This document shows, in pieces, positions 11,401 to 22,157 of a DNA stretch of 64,000 nucleotides (its first letter is position 1; each line of letters opens with the position of its first letter). A program made the position numbers and the translations under genes. The stretch spans positions 930,001 through 994,000 of the forward strand of contig CM074765.1 of assembly GCA_037355855.1 (NCBI GenBank). Reading direction: 5' to 3'. Origin of the DNA: Pseudo-nitzschia pungens. Taxonomy: Eukaryota; Bacillariophyta; Bacillariophyceae; Bacillariales; Bacillariaceae. The notes under the pieces are model-generated. The model had not been told where the DNA came from. It worked only from the letters and a program-made list of their open reading frames with translations, and did no database searches.

Positions 11401-12037
11401 TTTGGAGTATGTTCTGACTACCGTCCGTTGGTTCTGATGTATCTCTCTACTTGTGTCCTCGATGGTATTAGTGTCAAATGTTCGGTTTCAAAAAACAATA
11501 GAAAGATAACAATGTCATTCACTGTGTTCAGCGACCGCTAGGAAGAGATGGAAAATACTTCGTAAATAGAACGGAACCGACAACATCAGAGAGCTTCGGT
11601 CGGCGGCACACATCAAAAATCACTTTTGATCCATCCAACCATGACATAAATTTTGATGGTTCGCTTAATCCCGAATGAACAGGTCACGGGTTGAAAACGT
11701 GGAAGGAATTATGGCCACACAACCACTAGGGGGAGCGTATGCAGAAGGGTGCCGGATGGAGGGCGAAGTGCAAGGGCAATAGAGAAGTTTATGTTTAGAG
11801 TGACGAAGATTTTGAACTTGATAAGTAAAACGTATTTTCACATCATCCGTCATCTATCATCAATGAACCCAAAAAAACAAGGTAGAGTACGACGGTCTTA
11901 CGAAACAGCAATCTGAAAGCGGCTGCCATCTTAAAAAAAAGAATCCAAAAGCCTGACTATTGGAACACCCCTTGGTGCATCAACAACCCTTGTTCGTTTC
12001 ATTCGAAAAGAAGAGGCAGCGTCCCCGAAACCGAACC
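11401..12037. other. intergenic region between divergent genes
   Basis: Spacer between EngB (minus) and FKBP (plus), presumably carrying both promoters and 5' UTRs. No gene-like frame was seen. Confidence 0.5.
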
Positions 12038-13246
12038 ATGTCTCCAACTATCTCCGGTCTCGTCCTGGGACTCCTTGCTACATACCACCAAGTGCCTTCA
12101 GCTGCCGCTTTTCTCGCACCCAACATGAACAAGGTAACGGCGGTCGCCTCGTCTCCGACCTCCGTTCTCAACATGGTCGGAAACGAATTCGATTTGTCCG
12201 GTGGGAACGGTGACGAAACGAACGAGATCCGAGTTGAGCCCGATACTCACGACGAACTCATGTACGCCCTCGGCGTGAATCTCGCTCGGCAGCTCGGAGA
12301 CATCCGACCCCTGGTCGAATCGGGTGAGGAATTGGCGCAAGTCGCCAAGGGATTGTTGGATACGGTCGTTGGACGACTGAACGACGACGGACAACGATTG
12401 CTTCTGAGCAAGCGTGGACGAGAGTTGGATCAGTTGATTGCTGGCCGAGCGTGAGTGTTGACCCGTCGTGAATGGTTGGTGTTGTTTGCGGTAACATACA
12501 GGGGCAGTAGCTCATTATTTGGTTGTGATCAGCCAGACGTTATTATTATTATTATTTGTCACTGATACTTTTTACTCGCCATTCAATAAAATAATTGTTA
12601 CGGTCTCGCGTGATGGACAAACAACGTGAAAACGGTGGAAAACCCACGGATCATGGATTGAAAAAATGCCCAAAATCGGACCGGAATGCAACGGGATCAA
12701 TGTCGTCTTTCGAAACGATGAAACAGCAATGCTCTTCGTGAAAAACTCGAACTTCGGGGACGAGAAATGCTGCAAAACATGGCTGATACCGAAGGAGTGA
12801 TTACTTTGGATTCGGGAGTCTGCGTTCACGTATTGGAGGACGGGCCAGAGGGACCCGGACAAGGTGCTTACCCTACCGCCGGAAGTGTCGTTATGATCCA
12901 TTACCATGGAACGCTGTCGGACGGTACCGTTTTCGATTCGACTCTCGGTGGAGAACCCGTCAAATTCCCATTGGCGCAGGTCATTCCTGGATGGCGCGAG
13001 GGTGTCTTGAACATGCACAAGGGAGAAACCGCCATGCTCGGAATCCCACCGGAACAGGCCTACGGAGCGGAGGGAACACCAGATGGACGAATTCCCGGTG
13101 GCAGCACCTTGTTTTTCAAGATCCAACTGGTAGATATTTTGACGGGTGCCGTTGGTGGAGCTCCAACTCTTTTGGGAGCCGACGGTCAAGCCTACAACAG
13201 TAATGGTGGATCTGGTTTGATCGGCGTCGACGGACAACCGCTTTGA
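12038..13246 (+). CDS. FKBP-type peptidyl-prolyl isomerase, plastid-targeted
   Basis: Prolyl cis-trans isomerase of the FkpA/FKBP type. Exons 12038-12450 and 12727-13246 (donor GTGAGT, acceptor AAACAG) give 310 residues. The N-terminus is a signal peptide ending SAAA|FLAP, the canonical diatom plastid motif. Residues about 65-140 match the FKBP N-terminal dimerisation domain (ALGVNLARQLGDI, AKGLLDTVVGRL). A basic helix then leads to TEGVITLDSGVCVHVLEDG and the catalytic fold: VMIHYHGTLSDGTVFDST, KFPLAQVIPGWREGV, GETAMLGIPPEQAYG, IPGGSTLFFKIQLVDI. About 35 Gly/Asn-rich residues follow the domain. The splice junction restores the helix ALREKLELRGREMLQNM, which supports it. It probably acts in stroma or thylakoid lumen; which one cannot be decided here. 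Confidence 0.9.
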
Positions 13247-13950
13247 TTCCAACATAAATGAAAGGAATGGAATTGAAAATGATGTCAACGCACCAATAAG
13301 GTTTATAGAGAAAAATAACACTTTCATGAGGCGGTACTGAATAACAACTGAGAATAGATAGTTTCCCTTTTCGAATTCTTCTACTCGAAGAATGAATAAT
13401 CACCTGCCTTTCTAGGTATGACATAGGAACTGCTATTTACAGGTATTGAATTCATTGTTTCAGTACATGAATTACGACGCAAGATAAGAGCAATGGTTAA
13501 AAAAAGAAAATGGCTCCTTAACGTACCAGTACCAAAGCACTGTTTCGTGCCCAAGAGATTTACTCCATGGAAAGGGACCAGAACGATACTCGCTGGACGA
13601 AGGTGATTCTTTAAGATATAATATTCACAACCTTGTTCCAAGTTGACGTCTACAGAAAATAGTTTTAATTTGTTTCACTAATAAAAATTACGAAATAAAG
13701 GACTTTTTGGTAGAAATATTAAATTGAGAATGATCTAGTAGTATGAAATAAGTATTGGGAAAATACATATACTGATGCATGCGACAGAGAGATATTTTGT
13801 ACCTTGCTCCATGCAATATGGTCGCTCTGCCAAGATTTTCTCGCCTTTCCATGTCCAAGGTCTGGTACAACTATGGTGTTGGATTGCGCTTTCAGTTCTG
13901 GCGGCGTGGAGTGTTTATTGTATGATTGAGTTCGACCGAGTTTTTTTTCT
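13247..13950. other. intergenic, nothing recognised
   Basis: AT-rich spacer between convergent genes (FKBP and the WW/CD225 gene). Only short unconvincing frames are present. Confidence 0.5.
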
Positions 13951-14640
13951 TTATTTGTCCCATCGGGGCCACCAGTTATCGGGTACTTCGAGAACGTAAG
14001 GTCCAGGGCCAGCATAATAGCAGTATGCAATGTAGCTCCACATCAGTAAACCGATGACGATGGAAATGCGAGAGAAAAGAAGAGTTTGTTGGGAGTGGTC
14101 ATGAGCAGTCGCGAAACGCCCCTGTCTGTATTTTGTAACGGTACTCAATGATCGGCAAAACGCGATCATACCAAGGGGGAAAAATAGTATGAGGGCTATG
14201 ATTGAAATTAACCGGTGGCTGTGGATGGCTGCTTGATTGGGATCGTAATCGTGGAAATCCCCTTTGTCCGTCATCGCCGCATATTCTGTTTTGGAAGTTA
14301 ACGTGCTTGATCCTACTTCGATGTCTTTCTCTTTATCATTCGAGCTTCGTGCTGCGATGATCCCCGAATAATCTCCAAGGCTCGGAGCCATTTCAATGGG
14401 TGTCGTTGGTGGTGCAGCAACATTGGGGGTAGCAGCAACACGAGGCGAACTAACCATGTTAGGATGTGACCAGCTTGTAGCACCTGTTGATGCATTCCAG
14501 TAGTAAACTCGACCGTCAATGGGGGATACGGCTGTGGACCAACCCGCAGGAAGGTCCGTAGCCGTATTAGTCGTTGAAACCGAAGGCACTTTTGGTATGT
14601 CCGCTGGCGGAGAAGGGCGTGGAGATGGTTCGGGCTCCAT
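13951..14640 (-). CDS. WW domain plus CD225/dispanin-like membrane protein
   Basis: 229 residues from ATG 14640; the open frame extends upstream only to a GTG, so an additional 5' exon cannot be excluded. Residues about 30-60 form a WW domain (LPAGWSTAVSPIDGRVYYWNASTGATSWSHP) with both signature tryptophans and the YYWN core, a proline-ligand binding module. A Pro/Ala linker follows. The C-terminal part has two membrane helices flanking a basic, tyrosine-containing loop: HRLISIIALILFFPLGMIAF, then CRSLSTVTKYRQGRF and TLLFSRISIVIGLLMWSYIAY. The FPLG turn after the first helix and the amphipathic KYRQGRFATAHDHS segment recall the CD225/dispanin (IFITM-like) family. A role in vesicle or membrane trafficking is inference only. 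Convergent with FKBP. Confidence 0.7.
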   Translation of the reverse strand: MEPEPSPRPSPPADIPKVPSVSTTNTATDLPAGWSTAVSPIDGRVYYWNASTGATSWSHPNMVSSPRVAATPNVAAPPTTPIEMAPSLGDYSGIIAARSSNDKEKDIEVGSSTLTSKTEYAAMTDKGDFHDYDPNQAAIHSHRLISIIALILFFPLGMIAFCRSLSTVTKYRQGRFATAHDHSQQTLLFSRISIVIGLLMWSYIAYCYYAGPGPYVLEVPDNWWPRWDK

Positions 14641-16191
14641 TGTTTCAGGTGTTTGTAGTGTGATGTAATGCAGGACGTCAACTTCTCTAGTTGCCGAGAC
14701 TACAAGCTTGGTGTCGACAGAAGTGTGAGCCTTGGTGATGTGAAACAGAATGATATTCGTCGGCGGCACCGGCTAGCAAGGTATTTTGAAAAAATCCCGT
14801 CCCGAAGTTGTTAGAGTATCGGCGATTACTTGAAATTCGCTTACGCGACCATTTTTTCTTTCTCAATCTAATCAAAATAACCGTACAATCGCAATAACAT
14901 TATGGGAATAAATGTACGATTGCCAACGATTGGAATCACGCATAGCCAACGGACAAAATACAATTACATACGTGTCTACGTGTACCCGTACTGTTGGTCT
15001 TTACTAGTCTTCACTTGGTAATAAATAAATGTTTCTTGCAGTTGGATTTGGATGACTTGACATTCTCGGCTTAAAAAACTTTTCCAATCTAACGGTAACC
15101 GGTACCAGTAAGCACTCGAGACTTACGAGCCTAGAAGGCTAAGGTTACCGGTAGGTAAAGGTATGGTACTCCGGACGCCATAATATGTTATGCTTCATAA
15201 TGGTTTAGTGTGCAAAGGTATTGCGTCACCGTAGAACACAGTACATTTTCTACATCGCGTCAGCGTGTCTATTTACAACTAAAAAAGCGAGTGGTCTCAG
15301 CGTCTGTCTGCCCACCGTAATTTCGATCGATAGAGGTTCGAAATAGAAAATAGAGGTTCGAAATCTCAGAGACGAATTTCGATCACTTTTTTTTGCTCTG
15401 ATAACATGTATTTGCAACAATAATAAAGGCACCCTCTCTAACAAATAAACCACTTTAAACTTCAAACCACTAACAACATTAACTACAAGCGCTCGCGCTA
15501 CTCCTCACAAGGGTAATGCGCTTGCGTCTCCTCCATCATCTTGATTTCCTCTGGGGACAGGTGTGCCCATTTCGAGAGAAAGAGAAAACAATTCTAGATT
15601 ACGGATGAAGTTACTGTAAGGTTTATCGTACCGTATCCAGAAGCAATCATTCGAGCAAAACTAGCAAATAGTAGTAATAATAATAATGCAAGAATGCTTT
15701 ACGCTACAATTCAAGTTTTTTAGACAGCCGCTAGCTGAATAACATTTTTATTGTTTCCCATAGGAAGTGCAGTGCGTCCTTCAAACTTTATCTTTTGGTT
15801 GTCTCTACCTTCGGAAGAGAGATCAAGTGTGTCTTATTTGCAAATTAATACTTGGTATGACTGAAATACCACCATGAAGAGCGTCACGGAAAAAATGCAA
15901 CAGTTGTTGTCAGTTCCCCTCATAGGCAACTCTACCTTTTCCAACAAGATGGATCTCGATGAACAATATTGTTAATAAAATTCTCTATGAAAGTATTTTG
16001 AATATTACATGACTTGGTGTGATTCTTTTTGTGAAGCGATGATGATCATCATCCATCCATTTTTGAAGAGAGTGTCTTCACTAATGGCTTTTCGACAATT
16101 CTCAGTGTTCTTAGTGTATTCGATGCGTTCGATTGTGTCTCGTTGTCTTAAACGTATTATATCATTTAGTTGATAGAAGGCTCAATGGCAT
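14641..16191. other. intergenic, no gene recognised
   Basis: Contains a 5' region for the WW/CD225 gene and the 3' region of the RRM gene. A short direct repeat, ATAGAGGTTCGAAAT, occurs twice at about 15330-15365. TACCGGTA-type palindromes occur near 15100-15150. No tRNA fold or coding frame is supported. Confidence 0.5.
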
Positions 16192-17486
16192 TTACCAATC
16201 ATTCAAATCCCCACCATCGTTGAACTCCTGCATGGGAGGACGTCTTCTCTTCCCTTGTGCCTCATTGACTCTGATGAATCGTCCGTCAAGTTCCAAACCA
16301 TCAAGTTCAGAAATGGCAACCTCACCATCCTGTCGATCCATGGTGATGAAACCAAATCCACGAGGTTGGTCTGTGTTTGGGTCAGTTGGTAGGTAGCAAT
16401 CGAAGACCTCTCCAAATTCTTCAAAAACACCCTGAAGCGTTTCTCGAGTTGTGTAGAAGGAAAGATTTCCAACATAAAGTTTGAATTGTGAGGCTCGTGG
16501 AGGGCGAGAGGGGAGTGCTTCACCCTTCTTCAAGGGTTCGTTCACGACAAGAGGACGGCCCATGAAGTCAGCACCATTAAGTTCAGACATGGCAGCGTCC
16601 GACGCTTCAGTGTCCATGGTAACGAAGCAGAACCCACGGGACTGGTCGTCCCTCAAGGGAATATACAAATCCTTAACTTCCCCGAATTGTTCAAAGTGTG
16701 CTTTGATCTCGTCATACTCGGCTTCGAATGGAAGGTTTCCGACGTACAATTTCTTTTGACCTGCGGAAACGTCGTAAGTTCGTCATGAAAAATTTTGAGG
16801 TTTTTTCGAATAGACAACATTGTGATGGTTTCGTGTTTTCAGTAATTGTCATGTTAGTCGAAACGGAAAAAATTGGGTTTGTCAAGAATTTCGAAATGAA
16901 CAACGAGCTTAGTTTCGGTATTCTGCACGCAAACAACGTTTTCAAAATTTGAAGAATTAATTTTACTTCTTCCTTCGTTGTGATGCGTGCACAACAGAGC
17001 CGTTGACTTACCGTCAGGAGTGAAATTCTTGCCCCGAGCAGGGGCCCGCTTTTCAAGCTCCTCCTTGGGAACCACTTTATTGACAATTAGAGGACGTCCG
17101 TTCATATCCCTTGCATTTAATGTGTCCACGGCGTTTCCGATCATTTCATCAGACGCTACGTCAACGAAGCAGAATCCCTTGGATCTTTGTTTACCGGTGA
17201 CACTGTCGAATTGATCTGGGCTCATCGGCATGGAGACATTGATAACAGAAATACCGTTGTCGGTAAAAAGGTCCGAGACTTCCTCTTGTGTGGTGAAAAA
17301 GGGAAGATTTCCTACATAAACCGTGTGCTTTTCAGCTTCGCTTGTTTGTTCACTCATAAACAAAGAAACAGGAGCTCTGGAGACAGCACTAACCGTTCGC
17401 CCGACGGGAGCCGAAGAAAAGGCAGATGCCGTCATGGTGCCAATGGTGGCCATGAGGCCAAGAAAAGTTGCTTGCAAGAACTTCAT
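16192..17486 (-). CDS. plastid-targeted RNA-binding protein with three RRM domains
   Basis: Exon 1 17486-17012 and exon 2 16760-16192 (donor GTAAGT, acceptor CGCAG) give 347 residues. The leader MKFLQATFLGLMATIGTMTASA|FSSAP is a textbook diatom plastid targeting sequence. Three RRMs follow. RRM1 has RNP2 VYVGNLPF and RNP1 KGFCFVDV; RRM2 has LYVGNLPF and RGFCFVTM; RRM3 has LYVGNLSF and RGFGFITM. The splice joins DG to QKKLYVGNLPF, exactly at the start of RRM2. The architecture resembles chloroplast ribonucleoproteins (cpRNP) that stabilise and process plastid transcripts, though those usually have two RRMs. The C-terminus is basic and then acidic (GKRRRPPM, NDGGDLNDW). Confidence 0.92.
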
Positions 17487-17881
17487 TTTCTATATTCTGA
17501 GCGTAATGGTAGGTAATATGTTTTGCTTCTTGATGATTACTCTTGCACCGAATGCCACTCCTTAATTTATCCTTAGCCTGAGATTAGAATTCAAATCCTG
17601 GTGGGGTTCCTTGTGTGGATAGATGCTGTGTTGTGGCTACGAGTAAGGTTTACGGTGTGGGGGTGATGTGTTCACGTTCGGATCAAAGATCAAAATTGGC
17701 AAACCGTGAGTTGACAACAACGTACTTCGTCGGGTCCCAACGCATTACGACAAGTGGAAGCAAAACATTACAAGTATTTTTTTCACACTGACGACTTTTT
17801 GTGTGGCCACGCGAAGTTGGGGATTGAGTACATTTAGTACAATAGGTATAGCACTCAAAATTTCAGGCAATAGACAGAAGC
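17487..17881. other. intergenic spacer upstream of tRNA-Pro
   Basis: Divergent spacer between the RRM gene and the tRNA. It should contain the RRM gene promoter. Nothing else is recognised. Confidence 0.5.
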
Positions 17882-17953
17882 GTCCACTTGGTCTAGGGGC
17901 ATGATTCTTCCTTAGGGTGGAAGAGGTCCCGGGTTCGATTCCTGGAGTGGACC
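17882..17953 (+). tRNA. trnP-AGG: tRNA-Pro (AGG)
   Basis: Folds by eye into a 72-nt cloverleaf. Acceptor GTCCACT pairs with AGTGGAC (17882-17888 with 17946-17952), discriminator C at 17953. The D arm is GTCTAGGGGCATGA. The anticodon stem is CTTCC/GGAAG with loop TTAGGGT, placing AGG at positions 34-36 (reads CCU and, as inosine, other Pro codons). The T arm is CCGGG-TTCGATT-CCTGG. The T loop provides the B-box GGTTCGATTCC. No intron is present, and CCA is not encoded. Confidence 0.95.
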
Positions 17954-17964
17954 ACTCCTATTTC

Positions 17965-18037
17965 TTTTGCTCCACAGGTTACACTTTTGCTCCATAGGTT
18001 ATACTTTTGCTCCACAGGTTATACTTTTACTCCACAG
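17965..18037. repeat. 20-nt tandem repeat next to tRNA-Pro
   Basis: Unit TTTTGCTCCACAGGTTATAC repeated about 3.7 times with single-base variants (17965-17984, 17985-18004, 18005-18024, partial 18025-18037). It begins 12 nt after the tRNA, where Pol III termination T-runs are expected. Each unit starts with TTTT, so the repeats may act as serial terminators. Confidence 0.85.
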
Positions 18038-19354
18038 CTATCACAATATTTTTACCATAGGGAAAATGCCATCATCACATATTGAAAAAAAACACATTAA
18101 CAAATGTAAGCACTATCATTGATTCTTGTTGTGTCCTTGTTTGTTCCTCATGGATTTGAGGTGGCATCTAACAAATAGTGTGCTCATAATTGGAAGTATA
18201 TGAGCTGGGTAAATTCATGTATTCCCTTTGAAGTAAGAACAACACATCCATAGGCATTTCCACCCAGGTAACAATGTTGTTCTTCTTGACAGCAGTTGTC
18301 CAAATAACAAACAGTCATGACTTGTTCACAGTATTGAAGAATAATACCGTGGCAAGTAGTACTAGTACTACTACTGACAACTCTTGTGTTCTGGACTCAA
18401 TTGAAACCAACCAGCCGGATCTCATTCTTGGGAAGGTTCAAAGTGCGTAATAGTAAACTTGATATATTGATCTGTGCCTTGGGACTTGGATATAACATGC
18501 TGATGGTGATTTACTCCCAGAAATTACAAACTTACCGTTGTTTAGTTTCTCCCTGTTTTTGCCAGAGCACAGCACGGCAGTCTCACTTTTCTGTGCACGA
18601 ACGGTGCCAAAGAGCTATGGCCCACAGGCTTCATGTCAGTAAAGTTTTCTTAAAGTCATTGTTTCCGACCTACACATGAGATCCAGAAGGCTGTCAAAAA
18701 TAATATTTCCACAATTCTGTGTGTCAATTAGCTTTTGAAGCTTTTATTGTCATAATCTCAGAATTTGAACCATGGAGTTGAGTACTCCCATTTTCGTTTG
18801 AAACTGTGCAATATCATGTTTCTCTAACTTCAACTTTTTCACCAGTTAGTACTTCTTGTCCTGAGCACCTCAAAACCCAAGGCTAACACAGCCAAAGATC
18901 AAACTAAAATGCACAGCAAGCGATGCTGCCAAACCGTTTGTCCAGTGTACCAAACGACAACAGACTCGTGTTGATTGGGCTGAAATCCAGTTTGGCTTTT
19001 CCAAGTCGTTGAAGCCTGATGGTACTGCTCGGTTACGTCTATAGCAGGTAAAAATATGTCACAGCATTGATAGATGGTACAAATGTATCTAGATTGTTAA
19101 AAAAAAAAGTGGTATGCTTTGCGATGGAGTCAAGTATTCACGTTCCTGGTAAACTATACGGAAGCTTCATAGCACCGATTCGTGTTTGCTTCCTCAAAAA
19201 GAATTCTTTTTCTTCGAGTAGATTCACACTCTACTGTGCAGTACACGTAATTTCGCCCCCAAGTTTCGTCGTCCACGGCTTTGGTGCCTTCCCGGTCGGT
19301 TCGGTTCGGTCCTTTCTTTAAATCAAGCAAACAAACGCCTGCAAATTGAATGGA
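18038..19354. other. intergenic, no gene recognised
   Basis: About 1.3 kb without a convincing frame. It includes a TAC/AGT-rich patch at 18356-18376 (GTAGTACTAGTACTACTACTG), similar to patches elsewhere in the window. Confidence 0.5.
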
Positions 19355-20171
19355 TCAGATTCGCTTCCACAGGGCAAGACCCCCGCCTCCGCCTCTCGCC
19401 GTAGCGATTTTGTCATCGGCGCTGATCCAATTGAAGAACGCCCGCTTTCCCTGCTTTTTCCAGTTCGACGTTGTTCGCCGATCCGAGTCCCGACTTGGCC
19501 CCGAGACTCGCCGCTTCTCCCTTTTTGAGCGGAATGTCGAAAAACCCATTGAAGAGCTCGATGCCGGTGAAATCAAACGTGAGTTTCGTCAGACCCGATT
19601 TTTCCGACAGGGTCCAGTCAAAGTCGCCCCGGAATTTGACCAATTCAAAATCCCCCACGGCAATGCCGTTCTGGATGAGCCAGTCGTCGTCCCCCGGCGT
19701 GGTGCTGTCGAAGGATTGCGTCGCCTTGAGCGGGAAGTAATTGATCTTGGTCCCCCCGAGCTTTCGCTGGGTATCGACGGTCCCGGTGGTGAAGATCAAT
19801 CGCCAGTTCACCCCCCCCTCCGACAGGGCCTTCAGGGTGTTTTCCGCCTGGGACGGATCGGCCTTGTTGGCCTTTCGCGAGAGTTTTTCGAGGTCCAGCA
19901 GGGCGTCCACGACCGCGTCGGCGTCCTCCTGCTTGGTTTCGGCGGCGCGGTACAAGATCTGCTTCGCTGCTTCCATTTGTTCCAGGACATCCTCCTGGCT
20001 GTCGGTTTCGGCGGCGGCGAGGACGCTGGTGCTTCTGCTGCCGGTGCTTGCGCTCGTGCTGCATCGTTGCGGAGCTCTGGTTGCGGACGTCTTCGGCAGA
20101 ACAAATGCTTCCACGAGCACCAACGAAGACAAGAGCAAAATTGCGCAGCAGTGCAATATCAAGGCATTCAT
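19355..20171 (-). CDS. PAP/fibrillin-like plastid protein, one frame break near the C-terminus
   Basis: ATG 20171 opens a signal peptide ending VEA|FVLPKT, a diatom plastid import junction. A coiled/helical acidic region follows (EDVLEQMEAAKQILYRAAE, DALLDLEKLSRKAN). Then comes a beta-rich lipocalin-like part: NWRLIFTTGTVDTQ, INYFPLKATQSFD, ELVKFRGDFDW, LTFDFTGIELF. This resembles the plastid lipid-associated protein/fibrillin domain. Frame 1 ends at 19413, but the characteristic C-terminus (RAFFNWISADDKIATARG, GGGLALWKR) lies one base shifted and ends at 19355. Removing one A from the AAAAA run near 19458-19462 would restore a continuous product of about 271 residues. The junction may be a sequence error or a real lesion. 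A PAP/fibrillin identity is likely but unproven. Confidence 0.65.
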
Positions 20172-21062
20172 CGTAAGTACTTGCAGATTGATTCGTATCG
20201 TCTTTGGAAACAGCGAGTGTGCCTTTGAGGAGTAAGTCTTGCCTTAGTTCCGATCAGGTATGATCAACGATGGCATGACGCAACACTCAGTTGAATGGGT
20301 CGAGGGTATCTTTTTTGCATACTTACGGTAATTTACGTAAAGGTTTACTGTATTACGAGATGCGTTGTTTCGAACCCGTTGTTGCACTTGCTGTCGTGTC
20401 GAGATTTCGATCGAGAAAAAAAAAATCGAAGCACGCCTGTCACAAAATAACTCAAACCTTAGGCGGATATGGGTTTGTCTGCTTCCGGTCTTCCAGTTTT
20501 AGTACGGCACCGTACGGTAGGAGTGAATGCAAGTCTAATTGTGATACAATCACGATACAAGTGACAAGTTTTACTTCTGTCACTAAACTAAGATTACTGT
20601 ATTTCATTTTATTTACCGGTACTGGTACCGGTACTGCATTGAGTATCTCCTATTGCACGTGCAATTTGTATTGCATCGCAGGAAATCATCGAAAGAGCAA
20701 TGAGAAGCTTGCTTTACCCCGGCGCTTCGACTCATCGAAAGCTAAAATTTTAGATGTCGATGAGAAGCTTCAACTGTCTGGCATGGGAAGAACATGCATG
20801 TATAGCAGGAAGTGAGAAGCAACATGAGAAGCAACATGAGAAGCTTCCAAATCCGAAATATCCCACAGAGCTCTCTATTCGCAGTAGGTTTCTACCATCC
20901 ATGCACGACGATCCCGAGCATTTGACAACAAGGCAGCGTTGCGGTGGGGAAAAGATCCTTTGTTTCTTCCCTGCTCCTAGTTCTCACAATCCAACAAAGA
21001 CTCCAAATCAAAAAGCTCAATCAATCAAAACAAAACAAAACAAAAGTTTCCAAACCAAAACC
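20172..21062. other. intergenic between divergent genes
   Basis: Shared upstream region for the fibrillin-like gene (minus) and the secreted repeat protein (plus). It contains TACCGGTACTGGTACCGGTA palindromic sequence near 20615-20635 and a 12-nt tandem GAGAAGCAACAT around 20813-20845. No gene is supported. Confidence 0.5.
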
Positions 21063-22157
21063 ATGAAGTTCTCGTTCGCAGTCCTCTCTCTTTCCATCGC
21101 CGCCGTCCAAGGTTCTTCTCTTCGTGCCGCTGTCAACAACAACATCAACAGCAACAATGGCCAGGTCCTCGACAGCGAAGTGATCCTCAAGGGAACCGTC
21201 GGTGAACCCACCGCCGAAGACATGGAATTCATCGGAAAGGCTCTCGTTGCTTCCTACAACAACGTCCACTGGGAGGCTGGTCACTACATGACCGGAAGCC
21301 ACGCCGTGGACTTCAAGGGACCCGACAGCTTCCTCTGCCGCCACTGCCCCGATGACGACTCCATGGGAGGTGCCGCCTCCTCCACCGGTGTCTTCGAGGT
21401 CAAGACCCCCGTCGGTTTCTTGTGCCGCCACTGCCCCGACGACGACGCCATGGGCACCGACTCGCTCTTGATGACCGCCGTCACCGAAGACTGCGCCGGA
21501 CTCTGCAAGAAGAATGCCGCCGCGGAACTCGAGGTCAACTTCTGCCAAAAGATCAGTGGCGCCCAGGGATCCAAGTACCTCAGCTCCGCCAAGTCGTGCG
21601 CCATCCGCTTCGACGTCGAGGGCGAAAAGGCGAGCAACAACAAGCGCGTCTCGTCCGCCACCAACAAGGTCGCAACCGTCGACACCACCCTTATCTTGAA
21701 GGGTGTCGGCGCCGGTGATGCCACCAAGGAAGAGCAGGCCATCCTCGCCAAGGCTTTTGTCTCCGCCTACAACGACGTCCACTGGGGCGCCAACCACTAC
21801 CTGACCGATGCGGAGATCCCCTTCACCGCCGCTACCGGAAGCCCCGACGGATTCTTGTGCCGTCACTGCCCCGACGATGACTCCATGGGAGGAGCCCAGC
21901 AGACCAACACCATGGTCTTGGACATTGTCAGTCCCGTGGAGGCGTTCTTGTGCCGCCACTGCCCCGACGACGACGCCATGGGAAGCAGCTTTGACATCCA
22001 GTCCCTCAACTCCAACCCCTTCGACAAGAAGGCCGTCGAGGTCGCCTTCTGCAAGAAGATCCAGAACTCGGTCAGCAAGAAGTTGGCGGCCACCAAGTCC
22101 TGCTCCATTGCGGTCGAATCCGTGATTGCCGCCAATGCCAACTCCAAGGCCTGGTAA
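21063..22157 (+). CDS. secreted protein with four FLCRHCPDDD motifs and an internal duplication
   Basis: 364 residues, single exon. ATG 21063 starts a signal peptide (MKFSFAVLSLSIAAVQG) without a following plastid F motif, so secretion is expected. The mature part is two homologous halves (about 36-195 and 206-350). Each begins with (E/T)VILKG or TLILKG and continues with a helix ending in YN(N/D)VHW-GxHY. Each then carries two copies of FLCRHCPDDD(S/A)MG (near 90, 119, 244 and 275) and ends in a (F/V)xFCxKI...KSC segment. The C-x2-C-P-D-D-D motif suggests disulphides or metal (for example calcium) binding, but no known family is recognised. Codons are strongly C-ending, consistent with high expression. 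Confidence 0.85.
   Translation: MKFSFAVLSLSIAAVQGSSLRAAVNNNINSNNGQVLDSEVILKGTVGEPTAEDMEFIGKALVASYNNVHWEAGHYMTGSHAVDFKGPDSFLCRHCPDDDSMGGAASSTGVFEVKTPVGFLCRHCPDDDAMGTDSLLMTAVTEDCAGLCKKNAAAELEVNFCQKISGAQGSKYLSSAKSCAIRFDVEGEKASNNKRVSSATNKVATVDTTLILKGVGAGDATKEEQAILAKAFVSAYNDVHWGANHYLTDAEIPFTAATGSPDGFLCRHCPDDDSMGGAQQTNTMVLDIVSPVEAFLCRHCPDDDAMGSSFDIQSLNSNPFDKKAVEVAFCKKIQNSVSKKLAATKSCSIAVESVIAANANSKAW

Noticed and set aside
15325..15375. Possible tRNA from GGTTCGAAAT
   Set aside because: Only the T-loop-like string is present; no acceptor or anticodon stems can be drawn, and it is part of a short direct repeat.
19445..19462. 16-nt GT-AG intron in the fibrillin-like gene
   Set aside because: A GTCGAACTGGAAAAAG intron would restore the frame, but it is far shorter than the other introns in the window (76 nt or more).
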